64,000 nucleotides of DNA, from positions 5,952,001 to 6,016,000 of the forward strand of contig NZ_CP073318.1 of NCBI RefSeq assembly GCF_018263855.1, in the 5' to 3' direction. This stretch comes from Kutzneria sp. CA-103260 (GTDB lineage Bacteria > Actinomycetota > Actinomycetes > Mycobacteriales > Pseudonocardiaceae). Position numbers and translations under genes: made by a program. Position 1 is the first letter of the stretch, and the number at the start of each line of letters is the position of its first letter. Shown piece after piece: positions 43,099 through 51,012 of the stretch. The notes under the pieces were generated by a model, which ran no database searches, was not told the DNA's origin, and saw only the letters and a list, made by a program, of their open reading frames with translations.

Positions 43099-43808
43099 CC
43101 GTCGCGGTCACGGAGGCGTCGGTGGTGATTTTCGACGTCGAAGGCGTTATCCTGGACACCGAGCCAACGTGGGACAAAGCGCAGGAAATCCTGCTATCAC
43201 GACGCGGGCACACCTACGACCGAAGTGCACTGAAACACCTGATCACCGGCTTGGGGGATGCTCAGGCCATTTCAGTTATCGTCGACCACTATGAACTGGA
43301 CGACGATCCCTTCGAACTGGCCGGCGAACGCCACGAACTCATGAAGGAACTTCTCAGTCGTGGAGTGCGGTACATTCCGGGAGCCTGGGAGTTCATAGCC
43401 GCCGCAGCCACTTCTGCGGACATCTGCGCGGCCACGTCAATGAATCCCCACCTGCTCGGCGCGGTACTGGCGGGATCGGACCTGCAGGCACGGTTTCCCG
43501 GCCCGATGTTCACCACGGGCGCGGGCATCGCGGCCAAGCCCGCGCCGGACCTGTTCCTGCACGCCGCCACCGAGTTGGGTGCCACACCGGATGACTGCCT
43601 GGTCATCGAAGACTCACCGACGGGAATCGCTGCCGCGCGAGCGGCAGGTATGCGGTGCGTCGCCCTGTGCACCACGCACGAGCGACATCGTCTGCGCGAC
43701 GCCGACCTGGTGGCCGAGCGCTGGGCCGAGGTACCGCGACCCGCCGGCAGTAGACGGCCCGGGGCTAGATCGAGAACACCGAACGGGACTTGCCAGGAAA
43801 GCAAGTAA
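43095..43808 (+). CDS. HAD-superfamily phosphatase with altered motif I
   Basis: A 237-aa protein of the beta-phosphoglucomutase/phosphatase class, overlapping the TruD stop (ATGA). Motif I reads F13-D14-V-E16-G-V-I-L-D21: the nucleophile Asp14 is present, but the general acid/base aspartate two residues on is glutamate. Motif II is the Thr/Ser in 'ICAATSMNPH', motif III Lys in 'GIAAKPAPDLFLHAA' and motif IV 'CLVIEDSPTGIAAARAAGMR'. A cap helix bundle lies after motif I. Removal of the 5'-phosphate from pseudouridine 5'-phosphate, as proposed for PumD, fits the cassette. The Asp-to-Glu change may slow or retune catalysis. A strong stem-loop follows the gene. Confidence 0.88.
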   Translation: MTVAVTEASVVIFDVEGVILDTEPTWDKAQEILLSRRGHTYDRSALKHLITGLGDAQAISVIVDHYELDDDPFELAGERHELMKELLSRGVRYIPGAWEFIAAAATSADICAATSMNPHLLGAVLAGSDLQARFPGPMFTTGAGIAAKPAPDLFLHAATELGATPDDCLVIEDSPTGIAAARAAGMRCVALCTTHERHRLRDADLVAERWAEVPRPAGSRRPGARSRTPNGTCQESK

Positions 43809-43837
43809 CCCCGATGGCTCGAAGGCCCGGTTCGAGG

Positions 43838-43872
43838 GGCGGTGCGTGCGGTCTCATCCCGCACGCACCGCC
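43838..43872. terminator. strong stem-loop ending the C-nucleoside cassette
   Basis: GGCGGTGCGTGCGG (43838-43851) pairs perfectly with CCGCACGCACCGCC (43859-43872) around a 7-nt loop, 29 nt after the HAD stop. The bases after it are A-rich, not U-rich, in the + strand transcript, so it is not a textbook intrinsic terminator. It still divides the right arm into a GMC-TruD-HAD unit and the following genes. Confidence 0.6.
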
Positions 43873-43976
43873 TCGAAAAATGAAAAAGCAGAGGCGGGAG
43901 AAGTCAACACTTCCCCACCTACTTTCGCGCGTCAAAAAATGCGTGACTGAACTTCTTCAAGGTTCAGATGCAGTTC

Positions 43977-44060
43977 TTGACGGGTCCACGAAGGACATGT
44001 TCCAATCGAACAGATGGCCGTCTCTTCAATCAATCGGCGTATTGTTTGAGATTTGGGGGG
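43977..44060 (+). promoter_or_regulatory. possible promoter and G-rich ribosome site of the second right-arm unit
   Basis: An AT-rich stretch before the oxygenase gene. TTGACG at 43977-43982 resembles a -35 box, with TCCAAT at 44001-44006 as a weak -10 at 18-nt spacing. GGGGGG at 44055-44060 is the ribosome site for the ATG at 44065. The GMC gene also has a GGGGGG site, so the two right-arm units share this feature. Confidence 0.3.
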
Positions 44061-44064
44061 AAGC

Positions 44065-44913
44065 ATGGTTCGGGCCACAGCCGCGTCCGGCACCCGCATG
44101 TTGTCGACCTACACCGTGGACACTGAGGCGCTCGCGCGCGACCTCGCCACGATGGAGTCGTTTCCTTACACCAACACCTACGGTGAGTTCGCCTGCGGTC
44201 ACTGGCGGAGCTGTGCTGCCTGGAACGGCTCAGGAGACGGTCTGCACACCAGCCTCGACGCCTACGACGGGCCCGCGGTGCTGACCGACCTCGGGAAGCA
44301 ACTGCCCTACGTCGAGGAGCTCGTCAACCGCCTGTTCGACGTCTCACTGCTGCGCTTCGGGCGCATCGCCCGGCTGACCCCCGGCAGCGTGCTCGTCCCG
44401 CACCGGGACTACCTGGAGCTGGAGTCCGACCTCATCCGGATCCACCTTCCGCTGGAGACCGACGACTCGTGCCTGAACTCGCACGAGAACGTCATCTACC
44501 ACATGAACTTAGGCGAGATCTGGTTCCTCGACGCGACCAAACCGCACAGCGCGTTCTCCGGCTGGGACCGCGACCGCGTCCACCTCGTCCTCGACTTCAA
44601 GGCCGACTCGATCGGCAAGATCCTGGCCGATGACCCGGCGGTCACCGGGATCCCGGCGGACCGCACCGTCTCCCGGCCACCGATGACTCCCGCCGAGTCC
44701 GAGGCGTACGTCGCCGCGGGCGCGCTGATGACGCACGTGACCCACCGCGAGTTCCTCAAGATCGCCATCACCGCCCTGTTCACCAGGGACATCGAGCCGA
44801 CGGACGTCTTCAGCCTGTTCGAGGCGGCCGCGGAACGTTCGGGTGACCCGGATGTCCTCAAGGCGATCGAGCCGATGCGCGCCTACTTCCTCCACACCCG
44901 CCCGGCCGCGTGA
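44065..44913 (+). CDS. aspartyl/prolyl-hydroxylase-type Fe(II)/2-oxoglutarate dioxygenase
   Basis: A 282-aa protein; ATG at 44065 after GGGGGGAAGC. It has the Asp/Asn beta-hydroxylase fold: 'LTPGSVLVPHRDYLELE' gives H113-R-D115, and 'WFLDATKPHSAFSGWDRDR' gives H161 and a candidate 2-oxoglutarate arginine (R169 or R171). Free-standing bacterial members hydroxylate L-proline (cis-3-hydroxylases) or asparagine-type amino acids. The next gene but six is a proline-racemase-family enzyme, which hints at a hydroxyproline-like or other cyclic amino acid, as inference only. A TTA codon at 44509-44511 (Leu149) could place it under bldA control. The stop overlaps the PhzF start. Confidence 0.85.
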   Translation: MVRATAASGTRMLSTYTVDTEALARDLATMESFPYTNTYGEFACGHWRSCAAWNGSGDGLHTSLDAYDGPAVLTDLGKQLPYVEELVNRLFDVSLLRFGRIARLTPGSVLVPHRDYLELESDLIRIHLPLETDDSCLNSHENVIYHMNLGEIWFLDATKPHSAFSGWDRDRVHLVLDFKADSIGKILADDPAVTGIPADRTVSRPPMTPAESEAYVAAGALMTHVTHREFLKIAITALFTRDIEPTDVFSLFEAAAERSGDPDVLKAIEPMRAYFLHTRPAA

Positions 44914-45731
44914 TGGAGACGCCGATCTACCAGGTCGACGCGTTCACCGAACGCGTCTTCTACGGCAACCCGGCCGCGGTCTGCCCGCTCGAGGAGTGGC
45001 TGAGCGAGGACCTCATGCAGTCGATCGCCCTGGAGAACAACCTCCCGGAGACGGCGTTCCTCGTCCCGCGCGGGGACGACTACGATATCCGCTGGTTCAC
45101 ACCGTCGATGGAGGCCGAACTCTGCGGGCACGCGACGCTGGCCTCCGCGCACGTGGTCTTCCACGAACTCCGGCCTGGACTGTCCGAAGTGGTCTTCCAC
45201 TCCGGCAAGGGTCCGCTGCGGGTCAGCCGCCTCGACGACGGCCAGCTGGCACTGGGTTTCCCGGCGATGCCGGTGGAGCAGATCGAGCCACCCGCCCGCC
45301 TGCTCGACGGTCTCTCGATCGCGCCGGAGGCCGTGTACGCGGGAATGGACTACGTGGCGCTCTACGACACCGAAGAAGAGATGCGGGCGACCGTGCCGGA
45401 CCAGGGTGTGCTGATCGGACTGGACCGGCGGGCGGTCACCGTGACAGCGCCAGGGGTGGGCCACGACTTCTCGTCCCGGTTCTTCGCGCCCAAGCAGGCG
45501 ATCTACGAGGACGCGTTCACCGGGTCCGCGCACTGCCTGCTCATCCCGTTCTGGGCGGACCGGCTGGGCAAGAAGGAGCTGACCTCCCGGCAGTACTCCC
45601 GGCGGCTCGGCCGGCCGCACGTCATCGAGGCGTCCTGCGCCCTCGATGGTGACCGCGTCGCCATCGCGGGCCACACCCGCTCCTACCTGTCCGGCACCAT
45701 CTCCTTCGACCCGCACTCAGCCGATGCCTGA
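44913..45731 (+). CDS. PhzF-family isomerase
   Basis: A 272-aa protein; ATG at 44913 overlaps the preceding stop (TGATG), and a GTG immediately before is an equal alternative. It opens with 'PIYQVDAFTERVFYGNPAAV', has the catalytic glutamate region 'IALENNLPETAFLVP', and 'WFTPSMEAELCGHATLASAH', all hallmarks of PhzF, which uses a glutamate for proton transfer in phenazine biosynthesis. PhzF shares the diaminopimelate-epimerase fold. Here it probably isomerises or tautomerises an amino-acid or oxidised intermediate for the peptide part. No other phenazine genes are present, so a phenazine role is excluded. It overlaps the P450 by 8 nt. Confidence 0.87.
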   Translation: METPIYQVDAFTERVFYGNPAAVCPLEEWLSEDLMQSIALENNLPETAFLVPRGDDYDIRWFTPSMEAELCGHATLASAHVVFHELRPGLSEVVFHSGKGPLRVSRLDDGQLALGFPAMPVEQIEPPARLLDGLSIAPEAVYAGMDYVALYDTEEEMRATVPDQGVLIGLDRRAVTVTAPGVGHDFSSRFFAPKQAIYEDAFTGSAHCLLIPFWADRLGKKELTSRQYSRRLGRPHVIEASCALDGDRVAIAGHTRSYLSGTISFDPHSADA

Positions 45732-46953
45732 CATCTACAACCCGCAGGCCTACGCCTCCGGCATCCCTTACGACACCTACGCCAAGATGCGGATCGAGGA
45801 GCCGATCTCCTGGCAGGACGAACCCCCGTTGCCGACCTCGCCCGCAGGGCCGGGGTTCTGGGCGGTCATGCGGTACGGCGACGCCCGGTTCGTCTGCCGG
45901 AACCCGGACATCTACTCCGCGAGCCTAGGCGGGACGCAGCTGCGCGACCCGGACCCGGCCGACCTCCCCTACCTGCGGTCGATGCTGCTCAACATGGACC
46001 CGCCGACGCACAACAAGTACCGCAAGGTCGTCAGCCGCACCTTCAGCCCGGCCAACCTGGCCGGGTTCGACCGGTTCGTCGCGGATCGGGTGGCCACGCT
46101 GCTGGAACCGCTGCGTGGGCGTGAAGTGTGCGACGTGGTCACCGAACTGACCGACGAGGTGTCCCTCTCCACGCTGACCCACGTGCTGGGCGTCCCGGCC
46201 ACAGATCGCAAGTTCTTCTTCGACTGGGCCAACCGCATCATCGGCTACCACGACGACGAGTACGTCCAGCCAGACGCCCCTCCGGCGCTGGTCGACCAAC
46301 GCCGCCCGTCCGAGCTGACCGACATGATGGAGTACGCGCGATCACTGGCCGAGTACCGCCGTCGCAATCCCGGCGATGACCTCTTGTCCGCGCTCGTGCA
46401 CACCGAGGTGGAAGGCCGGCGGCTCACAGACGCCGAGTTCGAGAACTTCTTCTTCCTGCTCGCCGTGGCGGGCAACGACACGACACGAAGCGCGCTCCCC
46501 GGTGCGCTCATCGCTTTCATGGACCATCCCAACCAGTACGCACTGCTCCGAGCCGAGCCGCAGCTGATCGACACCGCGGTCGAGGAGTGCCTCCGCTATG
46601 CGCCACCGGTGATCCACTTCCGGCGGACCGCGACTGTCGACACCACGCTCGGTGAGGTGGCGATCAGCGCGGGCGACAAGGTCGTCTTCTTCTACCCCTC
46701 CGCGAACCGCGACCCGGAGGCGTTCGACGCACCGGACGAGTTCGACATCCGTCGAACCGGTAACGCTCACCTGTCGTTCGGCCACGGCCCACACGTGTGC
46801 GTCGCCGCCGCTCTCGCACGCATTCAGATGAAGCACGTTCTCGGCAGCATCAGCCAGGCGTTCGCCGACATCCGGCCCGCCGGTCCCCCGGACCGGCTCC
46901 TCTCCAACTTCGTTGCCGGGATCAAGCACCTGCCGATCGCGCTGGGCAGCTGA
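45724..46953 (+). CDS. cytochrome P450 with canonical motifs
   Basis: A 409-aa P450, ATG at 45724 overlapping the PhzF gene. The I-helix reads 'LLAVAGNDTTRSALPGALI' (normal AGxDTT), the K-helix 'AVEECLRYAPP' (ExxR) and the heme loop 'HLSFGHGPHVCVAAALARIQ' (Cys at the PHVC position). The sequence 'SMLLNMDPPTHNKYRKVVS' near the B-C region resembles CYP enzymes of the CYP107/125-like bacterial groups. No redox partner ferredoxin lies nearby; the flavin-binding reductase at 52147 is a candidate electron donor. It likely hydroxylates or couples part of the product. Compared with the first P450, both acid and alcohol residues are intact. Confidence 0.9.
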   Translation: MPDIYNPQAYASGIPYDTYAKMRIEEPISWQDEPPLPTSPAGPGFWAVMRYGDARFVCRNPDIYSASLGGTQLRDPDPADLPYLRSMLLNMDPPTHNKYRKVVSRTFSPANLAGFDRFVADRVATLLEPLRGREVCDVVTELTDEVSLSTLTHVLGVPATDRKFFFDWANRIIGYHDDEYVQPDAPPALVDQRRPSELTDMMEYARSLAEYRRRNPGDDLLSALVHTEVEGRRLTDAEFENFFFLLAVAGNDTTRSALPGALIAFMDHPNQYALLRAEPQLIDTAVEECLRYAPPVIHFRRTATVDTTLGEVAISAGDKVVFFYPSANRDPEAFDAPDEFDIRRTGNAHLSFGHGPHVCVAAALARIQMKHVLGSISQAFADIRPAGPPDRLLSNFVAGIKHLPIALGS

Positions 46954-47004
46954 GCACTCCGCAGAGAAACCTGCCGAGCCGTCGAGACACATTGGAGGAA
47001 GTAC

Positions 47005-47778
47005 ATGTCGGTCTGGTTCCCGACCGCTCACGCGGTCGCCGACCCGCGCCTCATGTTGCTCTGCCTTCCCCCCGGTGGTGGCGACGTCTCGTTCTTCTCG
47101 AGCTGGCAGCGGGCACTGGGCGAGGACGTCGCCGTCAACCCGGCTGCCCTGCCCGGTCACGGGCGGCGTGTCGCGGAACCGCTCATGAACTCGATCTCGG
47201 ACCTCGCCGACGGTCTGCTGGAGCCGGCTCTGCGCGCGACGGCCGCACCGCTGGCATTGTTCGGGCACAGCCTGGGCGCCCTCGTCGCGTTCGAACTCGC
47301 CCACCGGCTGACCGCGGCCGGACGCCCGCCGGTTCTGCTCATCGTCTCCGGGTCGCCGGCGCCACAGTCGCACCCGCGCACGTCCCAGTCGTACGAGCTG
47401 TCCGACGAGGAGTTCCTCGATTCGGTCATCGCGCTCGGCGGGGTGTCCGACGGCCTGCTCGACTTTCCCGACATGCGGTCGTTCCTGCTGCCGATCCTGC
47501 GGGCCGACTTCGCGGCGGCCGAGACGTACCACTGCCCGCCGCGGCCACTTCTGGACATTCCCTTCCTCGTGCTCGGCGGGAACAGCGACCCGTCCGTGCA
47601 CAGGTCCGAACTGGATCTGTGGTGTGACATGACATCCGGCCCGTCCGAGGTGGCGGTGTTCGACGGAGGCCACTTCTACCTCGTCGACCAGTTGAGCGAA
47701 GTCCTCTCGAAGATCCGTGCGGTCACCGGTTCGGCGCTCGCCCGACACTACGAGCGCGAAGGGACGTCCCATGTCTGA
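47005..47778 (+). CDS. type II thioesterase 1
   Basis: A 257-aa alpha/beta hydrolase, ATG with GGAGG upstream. It begins 'LMLLCLPPGGGDVSFFSSWQ', has the nucleophile elbow 'ALFGHSLGALVAFELAHRL' (GHSLG), the Asp in 'FLVLGGNSDPSVHRSE' and the His in 'FDGGHFYLVDQ'. These are the marks of TEII/GrsT enzymes that free carrier domains from wrong or stalled acyl groups. Its last codons overlap the start of the MbtH-C-T gene, so it is made together with the synthetase. A second TEII ends the arm. Confidence 0.92.
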   Translation: MSVWFPTAHAVADPRLMLLCLPPGGGDVSFFSSWQRALGEDVAVNPAALPGHGRRVAEPLMNSISDLADGLLEPALRATAAPLALFGHSLGALVAFELAHRLTAAGRPPVLLIVSGSPAPQSHPRTSQSYELSDEEFLDSVIALGGVSDGLLDFPDMRSFLLPILRADFAAAETYHCPPRPLLDIPFLVLGGNSDPSVHRSELDLWCDMTSGPSEVAVFDGGHFYLVDQLSEVLSKIRAVTGSALARHYEREGTSHV

Positions 47779-49633
47779 CCCGTTTCAGGATCGGGACGGA
47801 AGCTACGTCGTGCTCGCCAACCCCGGCGGTCAGTACTCGCTGTGGCCCGCGGAGATCCAGTCGCCTGACGGCTGGGAGATCGCCTTCGGCCCGTCGAAGC
47901 GGGCAGAGTGCGTCGACTTCGTTGAGAAGGCGTGGGCTGGCACGCAACCGCGCGAGCACTCCCCCGTATCACCGCCTGACCAGCCTGCACGCGCGATGCT
48001 GCGGCCCGTGGTGCGGCCTGAGCACGTGCCGCTGTCGTTCGCCCAGCAACGGCTGTGGGCCAGCGACCAGGTGGAAGGCCCCAGCTCGCGATACAACCTG
48101 CCCCTTCTCACGCTGCGCGTGCGGGGGCGCCTGGATCTCCACGCCCTCGAGCTGGCACTCGCCGACGTCGTGCTGCGGCATGAGAGTCTGCGGACGACCT
48201 TCCCGGACATCAAGGGCAAGCCTTTCCAGCACATCCACCCGCCTGACGAGGTCTCGTTCCGCCTGGTGCGCTCGCGCATCCAGCCCGATGAACTGGATCT
48301 GCGGGTGAAGCAGGCCCACGAAGCCCAGTTCGACCTGTCGACCGAGATCCCGGTTCACGCCGAGGTGTTGTCGATCTCGGCGGACGAGCACGTCTTCGTG
48401 TTAGTGACCCACCACATCATTTCGGACCCGTGGTCGCTCGGACCGTTGTGCCGGGACCTGAGCCGGGCCTACGCGGCGCGCCTCGCGGGCAAGACCCCGG
48501 ACTTCGTGCCACTCCCCGTTCAGTTCGCCGACTTCGCTCAGTGGCAACGAGAACACCTGGGACGCGAAGATGATCCGGCCAGCGTCATGGTCGCCCAGAC
48601 CGAGACGTGGCGCGAGATCCTGTCGGGCGTTCCCGAGCAGTTGGAGCTCCCGTGGGACCGCCCGCGCCCCGCGGTCGCCGGCGCTCGCGGCGGCACCGTC
48701 CCTTTCACCGTCCCAGCGGAAGTGTTCTCGCGCGTGCAGTCGCTGGCGCAAGCTGAGGGCATGACCCCGTTCATGGTCCTCCACGCCGCGCTGACGGTGC
48801 TCCTGAGCACTTCCGGGGCAGGATGCGACATCCCGGTCGGCACGGCCGCCACCGGACGATCGAATCCACTTCTCGACGACCTGATCGGCTGCTTCATCAA
48901 CCTGATCGTGTTGCGTGTCAACACTTCCGGCGAGCCGACCTTCAGGGAGTTGCTGGCCCGTGTGCGCAGCACCCACGACCAGGCCTTCGAGAACCAGGAC
49001 GTTCCGTTCGAACGGGTGGTGGCGGCGCTCAAACCGCCGCGCTCACTGGCGCGCCACCCCTTGTTCCAGGTGTTCCTGACGATGGATGCCGACAGTCCCA
49101 CACCGGACCTCGCCGGGGTGAGCATGACGAGGTACTCCGTGGGAAACGCCTCGACATCGAGGTTCGACCTGGCGGTGCGCTTCCGCCCGTCATCGGATGA
49201 CGGCTCTCTGCTGGGTGTCGTCCAGTACGCGGCCGACCTGTTCGATAGGGAGACGATCGCGACGCTGTCCACGCGGCTGGTGGAGGTGCTGGATTCCACG
49301 ACGTCCGATCCGGACGCGAAGATCGACGTCGTCGGCGTCGCGGACCGGGCGATGTCCTTGGACGAATCCCTGTGCACCATGTTCGCCGACGTGCTGGGCG
49401 TCGATGCCGTGGCGGTCGACGACGACTTCTTCGACCTCGGTGGACATTCGTTGCTGGCGATCGAGCTCGTGAGCCGGATCCGGGCCGAGTACCAGGTGAC
49501 GCTGAGGGTCAGGACCTTCTACTTCGACCCGACAGTCGCCCGAGTTCGCGAGATCATCGCCGAACAGCGCACCCCAGGCGCACAGGTCGCGTCTGGAAAC
49601 AGTGCCGAGGTGCCTGAGCCGCCCAGAACCTGA
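47771..49633 (+). CDS. MbtH-C-T fusion synthetase lacking an adenylation domain
   Basis: A 620-aa protein. Residues 1-65 are an MbtH-like domain ('NPGGQYSLWPAEIQSPDGWE', 'ECVDFVEKAW'). Residues 80-520 are a condensation domain with H214-H215-I-I-S-D-P-W (Pro for Gly in HHxxxDG), and residues 535-605 a carrier with Ser560 in 'DDDFFDLGGHSLLAIELV'. There is no adenylation domain, so the carrier must be loaded in trans, most likely by the A-T protein at 54280 or another adenylation domain, and the fused MbtH may help that partner. NikP1 of nikkomycin also has a fused MbtH domain. A TTA codon lies at 48401-48403. Confidence 0.9.
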   Translation: MSDPFQDRDGSYVVLANPGGQYSLWPAEIQSPDGWEIAFGPSKRAECVDFVEKAWAGTQPREHSPVSPPDQPARAMLRPVVRPEHVPLSFAQQRLWASDQVEGPSSRYNLPLLTLRVRGRLDLHALELALADVVLRHESLRTTFPDIKGKPFQHIHPPDEVSFRLVRSRIQPDELDLRVKQAHEAQFDLSTEIPVHAEVLSISADEHVFVLVTHHIISDPWSLGPLCRDLSRAYAARLAGKTPDFVPLPVQFADFAQWQREHLGREDDPASVMVAQTETWREILSGVPEQLELPWDRPRPAVAGARGGTVPFTVPAEVFSRVQSLAQAEGMTPFMVLHAALTVLLSTSGAGCDIPVGTAATGRSNPLLDDLIGCFINLIVLRVNTSGEPTFRELLARVRSTHDQAFENQDVPFERVVAALKPPRSLARHPLFQVFLTMDADSPTPDLAGVSMTRYSVGNASTSRFDLAVRFRPSSDDGSLLGVVQYAADLFDRETIATLSTRLVEVLDSTTSDPDAKIDVVGVADRAMSLDESLCTMFADVLGVDAVAVDDDFFDLGGHSLLAIELVSRIRAEYQVTLRVRTFYFDPTVARVREIIAEQRTPGAQVASGNSAEVPEPPRT

Positions 49634-49698
49634 CCTTCGTTCGACCTCCGGGTCTCCGACCACCACTGAATGCCGAAGCCACGATCTGGGGAGACCGA

Positions 49699-50784
49699 AT
49701 GGCTCGATACCGAGAACACTACGAGTTCTACCTGGCCCTCCTGTGGAAAGAGATCCTCGGCGTCAGGCAGGTTCCCATCGAGAACGACTTCTTCGCACTG
49801 GGCGGCGACGCCGCGGCGGCACGGACCATGCTGGCGGACGTCGAGCGCGAGTTCGGCGTGCGGGTGACCGCCGATCACTTCGCCGCGGCACCGACCGTCG
49901 AGGCACTCGCGCGCCACGTCCGGGAAGCCAGGCAGGCCAGTGCCGCTCCGCAGAAACCCTTCCGTGTTCCGGGTTCACCGGCGGGACCGATCCCGCTCGT
50001 GTACCTCTACACCGTCGAAGGGGAACTGACCTATTCCGACCGAATGCTCACCGCCGATCTCGGAGTGCCGATCGTGGCCGTGCGCTCGATCGGCATGGAC
50101 ATGGAAGAGGAACCGCTGTCCACGGTCGAGGCAATGGCCGCCAGGCACGTGGCGGACCTCGACGAGCTCGGTGTCCGGCCACCGTATTTCGTGGTCGGCG
50201 TGTGCACCAGTGGCAACATCGCCTTCGAGATGGCCAGGATCTGGCAGGAGCGTGGTGATCACGTCGCCTTTCTGGGGCTGTTCGAGCCACCCCTCATGCG
50301 GGAGATCCAGCAGGACAAGGCGTACTTCGTGCAGGACCACGTGCGCGAGCTGTGCAAGGTGAGCGAGGTCGACTTCACACCGGACCGTCTCGACCAGTGC
50401 GTGCAGGCGTTGCGCGAATCCGGCGAGATCCCCGAGTCCTTTTCGGACGAACTGTTCATGCGGCAGGCGGAGGTCCACGCGCTGAACGTCCTCGCCGCCT
50501 ACAAGTACCGCCCAGCGGGCCGGTTCACCGGTCACGCGGTTTTCTACGAGAGCCAGGCGTTCGACTGCGGACCCGCGGGCCTGGCGAGGCTTTCCGACCC
50601 CCAGACCGCGACCAACGTCTACGAGAGCTTCTGGTCTCAGTACATACCGGCGGAAACGCTCGTGCGCAGGCAGGACTGCGACCACCGGAGCATCGACCTG
50701 ACGCGAAAAGCACGGGAGTTCCTCCGCGAGGACATCGCCCACGCACTCAACGCGCTCAACTCCGCTGTGCCCACCTCGATCTGA
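49699..50784 (+). CDS. carrier-like domain without serine fused to a Cys-nucleophile thioesterase
   Basis: A 361-aa protein. Residues 5-75 follow a carrier domain closely ('EILGVRQVPIENDFFALGGD', then 'AAAARTMLADVEREFGV'), but the phosphopantetheine-accepting serine is Ala38 (GCC, 49810-49812), so it cannot carry a substrate. Residues 90-361 are a thioesterase: the elbow reads G167-V-C169-T-S-G where GxSxG is normal, giving a cysteine nucleophile, with a late His329 in 'RRQDCDHRSIDL'. Cys-type thioesterases (obafluorin ObiF is a known case) favour transfer to an internal or external amine over hydrolysis. Release onto an aminonucleoside is an attractive but untested idea. The MbtH-C-T gene is 65 nt upstream. 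Confidence 0.85.
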   Translation: MARYREHYEFYLALLWKEILGVRQVPIENDFFALGGDAAAARTMLADVEREFGVRVTADHFAAAPTVEALARHVREARQASAAPQKPFRVPGSPAGPIPLVYLYTVEGELTYSDRMLTADLGVPIVAVRSIGMDMEEEPLSTVEAMAARHVADLDELGVRPPYFVVGVCTSGNIAFEMARIWQERGDHVAFLGLFEPPLMREIQQDKAYFVQDHVRELCKVSEVDFTPDRLDQCVQALRESGEIPESFSDELFMRQAEVHALNVLAAYKYRPAGRFTGHAVFYESQAFDCGPAGLARLSDPQTATNVYESFWSQYIPAETLVRRQDCDHRSIDLTRKAREFLREDIAHALNALNSAVPTSI

Positions 50785-50839
50785 TCTCGGGCCTTGGTCA
50801 TTGACATCACTCCTACGGGACAACATCGGGAGGCGCTCC

Positions 50840-50959
50840 ATGTCCGAGCACGCGTCTCACTTCTCGACATCGGCGAAGGACTTGCGGCACCGGCCGCAGC
50901 TTCAAGTCACGGAGCTCGACAACGCGGTCATCACCGACCGTGCCTTCGCGGAGCTTTGA
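50840..50959 (+). CDS. small 39-aa reading frame of unknown function
   Basis: ATG at 50840 with GGGAGG about 8 nt upstream. The 39-residue peptide begins MSEHASHFSTSAKDLRHRPQ and ends TELDNAVITDRAFAEL. It fits neatly between the thioesterase and racemase-like genes (55 and 53 nt gaps). I recognise no family. It could be a real small protein, a precursor-like peptide or a remnant of a larger gene. The ribosome site and position argue for translation; nothing else supports a function. Confidence 0.4.
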   Translation: MSEHASHFSTSAKDLRHRPQLQVTELDNAVITDRAFAEL

Positions 50960-51012
50960 CGGGAACCCGTTGAGCCCTGTTTGACCACGCGTTCGAACTC
51001 AGGAGGCGCCGC

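Noticed and set aside
44913..45731. PhzF gene as a sign of a phenazine cluster
   Set aside because: No PhzA/B, D, E or G relatives are present; PhzF relatives occur in many other pathways.
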